NCBI GenBank assembly: GCA_900548625.1
Contig: URLO01000018.1
Coordinates: 1-33,842 of the forward strand
Direction: 5' to 3'
DNA length: 33,842 nucleotides
Source of the DNA: an uncultured Eubacteriales bacterium
GTDB lineage: Bacteria; Bacillota; Clostridia; Oscillospirales; Oscillospiraceae
Part shown: positions 31,501 to 33,842 of the stretch, piece by piece
Layout of the letters: the number at the start of each line of letters is the position of its first letter
How positions within the stretch are numbered: position 1 is the first letter of the stretch
Position numbers and translations under genes: made by a program
Notes under the pieces: model-generated
Databases searched by the model: none
What the model saw: only the letters and a program-made list of their open reading frames with translations
Told to the model about the DNA's origin: nothing

Positions 31501-33591
31501 TTATTCCACGCCTCTTGAATAGAGACCGCGGGTATAACTTCCGGCGTCAAATACGCCGCCGGTCTGATGCTGGTAGAGAACGGTGTCGATCTCACCGGGG
31601 TTCTCTGTCGTGAACGACAGCCGGAGCGCCCACAGGCCCATGCCGCGGAAGGCGTCCTTCTTGTCGATCAGATACATCTTTTTGCCGTTGTAGATGACGC
31701 TCCGGCAGGTGCCGGGGTCCTTGAGCACGGGGAATTCCTCGCCCATCCGGTCGGTCAGCTTGACCGGCGCGGCGGCGTCGCACGAGCATGCGCCCGTTCT
31801 GCCCCGGATGACGCAGTTTTCCGTCAGCATGAGCGGCAGCCGCCCATAGATCAGCACCTCGCTGGGGATGGCCTTGGAGACGTCGCGGATCTGCGGCAGC
31901 GTCATCTCAAACGACAGAAGCTGTGAGTCGAGCCCCTGCGCGCGCAGATAGTGCATTGCGCGGGAGTTGTAGATATTGAGGCCGAAATCGCCGCGCACGG
32001 CGAAGCCGGCTGCCTTGGCAATGCGCATCTGGCCGAGATTGCCGACCAGAAGCTGGCGCACGCCCATGTGATAGACCTCACGGAGCTGGGCTGCGATCTT
32101 CTGATTGTCCTCGCTCCAGAAAACGCGCGGCAAAACGGCGGCAAGCTGCGTCTCCACGCCGAGCAGACCCGGAAGCTCCGGATGGGCTGCGAGCTCCTCC
32201 AGCGGCACATACAAAACCGCCGGACGCATCGCGAGCATCCGCGACGTGATCTGACTGACCTGGCGGACGGAGATGGTGAGCTGCGGCTCGCCGGTCATGC
32301 CGTCATAGAGCGCCGGCCGGTTGTAGGCGCCGAGATGGCGCTGCGGCGCGCGTCCGCGCTGCGCCGTCAGCATTGCCACCGCATCGCGCCGCATGGCATT
32401 GATGGCGGACGCCGGGAGCATCAGCCCCGGATCGATCACCGCGCGCACCATCGCGCAGGCATAGGGCGTGCCGCCCGTCTTGCGCAGACGCTCGGTCAGC
32501 TCGTCCTCGGTCAGCTCGCGTACCTGCGCCTCCTGCGCAATGGGGCCCGCGACCTTGCAGACGTGACCCTCGTCGTCCTCCACGGCGAGCTGCGCAGGCT
32601 CACCGCGCCGGATCATTGCATAAAAGCGGACGGGGATGCGGACATTCTCGCCGGATTCGTAGGTCGCCCGCGCCGCGGCGAACAGCTCGCGGTTGTCCTC
32701 CGGCTCCTGCCGGATGCCGAACATGGCGGGGCCGGTCTTGCCCTCGTAATAGCCCTGCGTGAAGCCCTGACGGGAAAACACGGATTCCAGCTCGCGCAGG
32801 TCGCTCTGCGTCACGCGCTTGCCATCCAGTGCGGAGCGATATGCCTTCGTCACGACGGCAACATACTCAGGGCGCTTCATGCGTCCTTCGATCTTCAAGG
32901 AGCTGACGCCGAGACGGCGCAGATCGTCGAGATATTCCACAAGGCAGTTGTCCTTGAGGCTGAGCGGGTAGCGGCTCGGCTCAAACCGGCCGTAGCCGTA
33001 GGGCAGACGGCAGGGCTGCGCGCACTGACCGCGGTTGCCGCTGCGTCTTCCGATGACGGAGGAGAGATAGCACTGCCCGGAATAGCACATGCACAGCGCA
33101 CCGTGGACGAACACCTCGATCTCCACGGGACTGCGGCGGCAGATGTGCGCGATCTCCACACGCGGAAGCTCGCGCGCGAGCACGACGCGCGTGAAGCCGA
33201 GCTCCGCGAGCGCCCGCACGCCCTCGAGGCTGCTGACCGACATCTGCGTGCTCGCATGGAGCGGCAGGTCGGGCACCGTCTCATGGGCGACACGCGCGAC
33301 GCCGAGGTCCTGCACGAGCACGGCGTCGGCGCCCGCCTCGTAGAGGAAGCGCAGGAAGTCCCTGAGGGGCCCCATTTCCTCGTCTGCCACGATCGTGTTG
33401 ACCGTCACGTGGATGGCGACCTTTCGCAGGTGTGCGAAGTGGATGGCCTCGCGCAGCGCCTCGCGGGCGAAGTTACTTGCATAGGCGCGCGCGCCGAAGG
33501 CATTGCCCGCCAGATAGATGGCATTGGCACCGTTCTCCCCCGCTGCCACGAGTGCCTCGCGGCTGCCGGCTGGTGCTAAGAGTTCTACCAA
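31501..33591 (-). CDS. U32 family protein, probably RlhA-type (23S rRNA C2501 hydroxylation)
   Basis: The 696-residue protein begins with a U32 barrel (MVELLAPAGSREALVAA, DAVLVQDLGVAR, LHASTQMSV). It continues with the Cys-rich segment GALCMCYSGQCYLSSVIGR...GQCAQPC (about 168-195), which holds cysteines expected to bind an iron-sulfur cluster, then a DUF3656-type middle region and a C-terminal part. E. coli RlhA of similar architecture hydroxylates C2501 of 23S rRNA; other U32 proteins act in tRNA hydroxylation or as proteases, so the assignment is by architecture. The start is TTG at 33591, directly after AGGAGGAA (spacing about 6). It leads the leftward run to hemW. Confidence 0.88.
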   Translation of the reverse strand: MVELLAPAGSREALVAAGENGANAIYLAGNAFGARAYASNFAREALREAIHFAHLRKVAIHVTVNTIVADEEMGPLRDFLRFLYEAGADAVLVQDLGVARVAHETVPDLPLHASTQMSVSSLEGVRALAELGFTRVVLARELPRVEIAHICRRSPVEIEVFVHGALCMCYSGQCYLSSVIGRRSGNRGQCAQPCRLPYGYGRFEPSRYPLSLKDNCLVEYLDDLRRLGVSSLKIEGRMKRPEYVAVVTKAYRSALDGKRVTQSDLRELESVFSRQGFTQGYYEGKTGPAMFGIRQEPEDNRELFAAARATYESGENVRIPVRFYAMIRRGEPAQLAVEDDEGHVCKVAGPIAQEAQVRELTEDELTERLRKTGGTPYACAMVRAVIDPGLMLPASAINAMRRDAVAMLTAQRGRAPQRHLGAYNRPALYDGMTGEPQLTISVRQVSQITSRMLAMRPAVLYVPLEELAAHPELPGLLGVETQLAAVLPRVFWSEDNQKIAAQLREVYHMGVRQLLVGNLGQMRIAKAAGFAVRGDFGLNIYNSRAMHYLRAQGLDSQLLSFEMTLPQIRDVSKAIPSEVLIYGRLPLMLTENCVIRGRTGACSCDAAAPVKLTDRMGEEFPVLKDPGTCRSVIYNGKKMYLIDKKDAFRGMGLWALRLSFTTENPGEIDTVLYQHQTGGVFDAGSYTRGLYSRGVE

Positions 33592-33613
33592 GATAATTCC
33601 TCCTGAAAATCCG

Positions 33614-33641
33614 AAAAAACAGCACGGGAAACCGCGTGCCG
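33614..33641 (-). terminator. Intrinsic terminator of scpB
   Basis: CGGCACG (33635-33641 read on minus) pairs with CGTGCTG (33620-33626) over 7 bp including one G-U, followed by TTTTTT. It lies 15 nt after the scpB stop and before the U32 gene. The U32 gene may have its own promoter, though none is obvious in the 22 nt that remain. Confidence 0.8.
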
Positions 33642-33655
33642 CTTTTCAGTCGATG

Positions 33656-33842
33656 TTATTCGTGTTGTTCGTTTTCGTGCTGCGCGCTGCCGCCTCCAGG
33701 CGACGGCTCTGCTGGCTCTGGCGCATCTTCCTGCCCGGGCTGCTCGGGCTGCTCGGGGACATCCGGCAGCTGCGGCAGGTCGTCGAGCGAGTCGCGGCCG
33801 AAGCAGCGCAAAAAGGTCGCCGTCGTGCCGTAGAGGATGGGG
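33656..33842 (-). CDS. scpB: Segregation and condensation protein B, C-terminal part (cut by window edge)
   Basis: The frame enters from the right edge and reads PILYGTTATFLRCFGRDSLDDLPQLP, matching the end of the winged-helix region of ScpB, a partner of SMC and ScpA in chromosome condensation. After it, about 35 residues rich in Glu, Gln, Pro and Gly form a tail ending QHENEQHE before TAA at 33656. Only 62 codons are in the window; the start is outside. The tail is longer than in many ScpB proteins. Confidence 0.85.
   Translation of the reverse strand, partial: PILYGTTATFLRCFGRDSLDDLPQLPDVPEQPEQPGQEDAPEPAEPSPGGGSAQHENEQHE

Overview
The window looks like core chromosome of a GC-rich Clostridia (Bacillota), most likely an Oscillospirales gut-type anaerobe. 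The evidence is the mix of strong Shine-Dalgarno sequences, TTG starts behind AGGAGG-type sites, consensus TTGACA/TATAAT promoters and typical families: DUF1846, YitT, a RACo-like ASKHA protein, a DUF3656-type U32 protein, divergent ParE/ParC-like subunits and a short TtcA-like protein. The assignment rests on gene content and style only; no comparison was run.

Layout. 1-1250: short repeats at the left edge, then rplM-rpsI (leftward) with a strong promoter and a candidate L13 leader. 1250-2335: a TtcA-like tRNA thiolase (rightward), a 158-nt imperfect palindrome and a terminator. 2336-5800: leftward histidine phosphatase, CapA-like protein and M18 aminopeptidase. 5984-7207: a divergent M29 aminopeptidase. 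7337-7412: tRNA-Gly(GCC) with its own promoter and terminator. 7484-13925: leftward parE-parC-yitT and a transglutaminase-like lipoprotein. 14148-17254: rightward DUF1846 protein, membrane-anchored GH3 enzyme and PspC. 17255-17610: non-coding, with hairpins and a MITE-like repeat. 17611-19963: leftward IclR regulator and RACo-like ASKHA protein. 20152-20769: rightward plsY. 20927-24165: leftward rpmH-rnpA-yidD-yidC-jag. 24338-33591: a long leftward run of U32 protein, maf, mreC, mreD, PBP2, lepA and hemW. 33656-33842: the 3' end of scpB, cut by the window edge.

How the genes fit together. Most of the window is housekeeping: ribosome and tRNA function (rpsI, rplM, rpmH, rnpA, TtcA-like, lepA, probably the U32 protein), membrane and wall building (yidC, yidD, plsY, mreC, mreD, PBP2, GH3), DNA topology and segregation (parC, parE, scpB) and peptide turnover (M18, M29). 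No prophage, CRISPR array, defence island or transposase gene was found. The best leads for something undescribed are the RACo-like ASKHA protein without its ferredoxin domain paired with an IclR regulator, a transglutaminase-fold lipoprotein with Ser in place of the catalytic Cys, the two large palindromic non-coding elements, a hairpin motif found at two loci, and face-to-face promoters with helically spaced TCCGGA sites upstream of rplM. None of these amounts to a clearly novel system from sequence alone.
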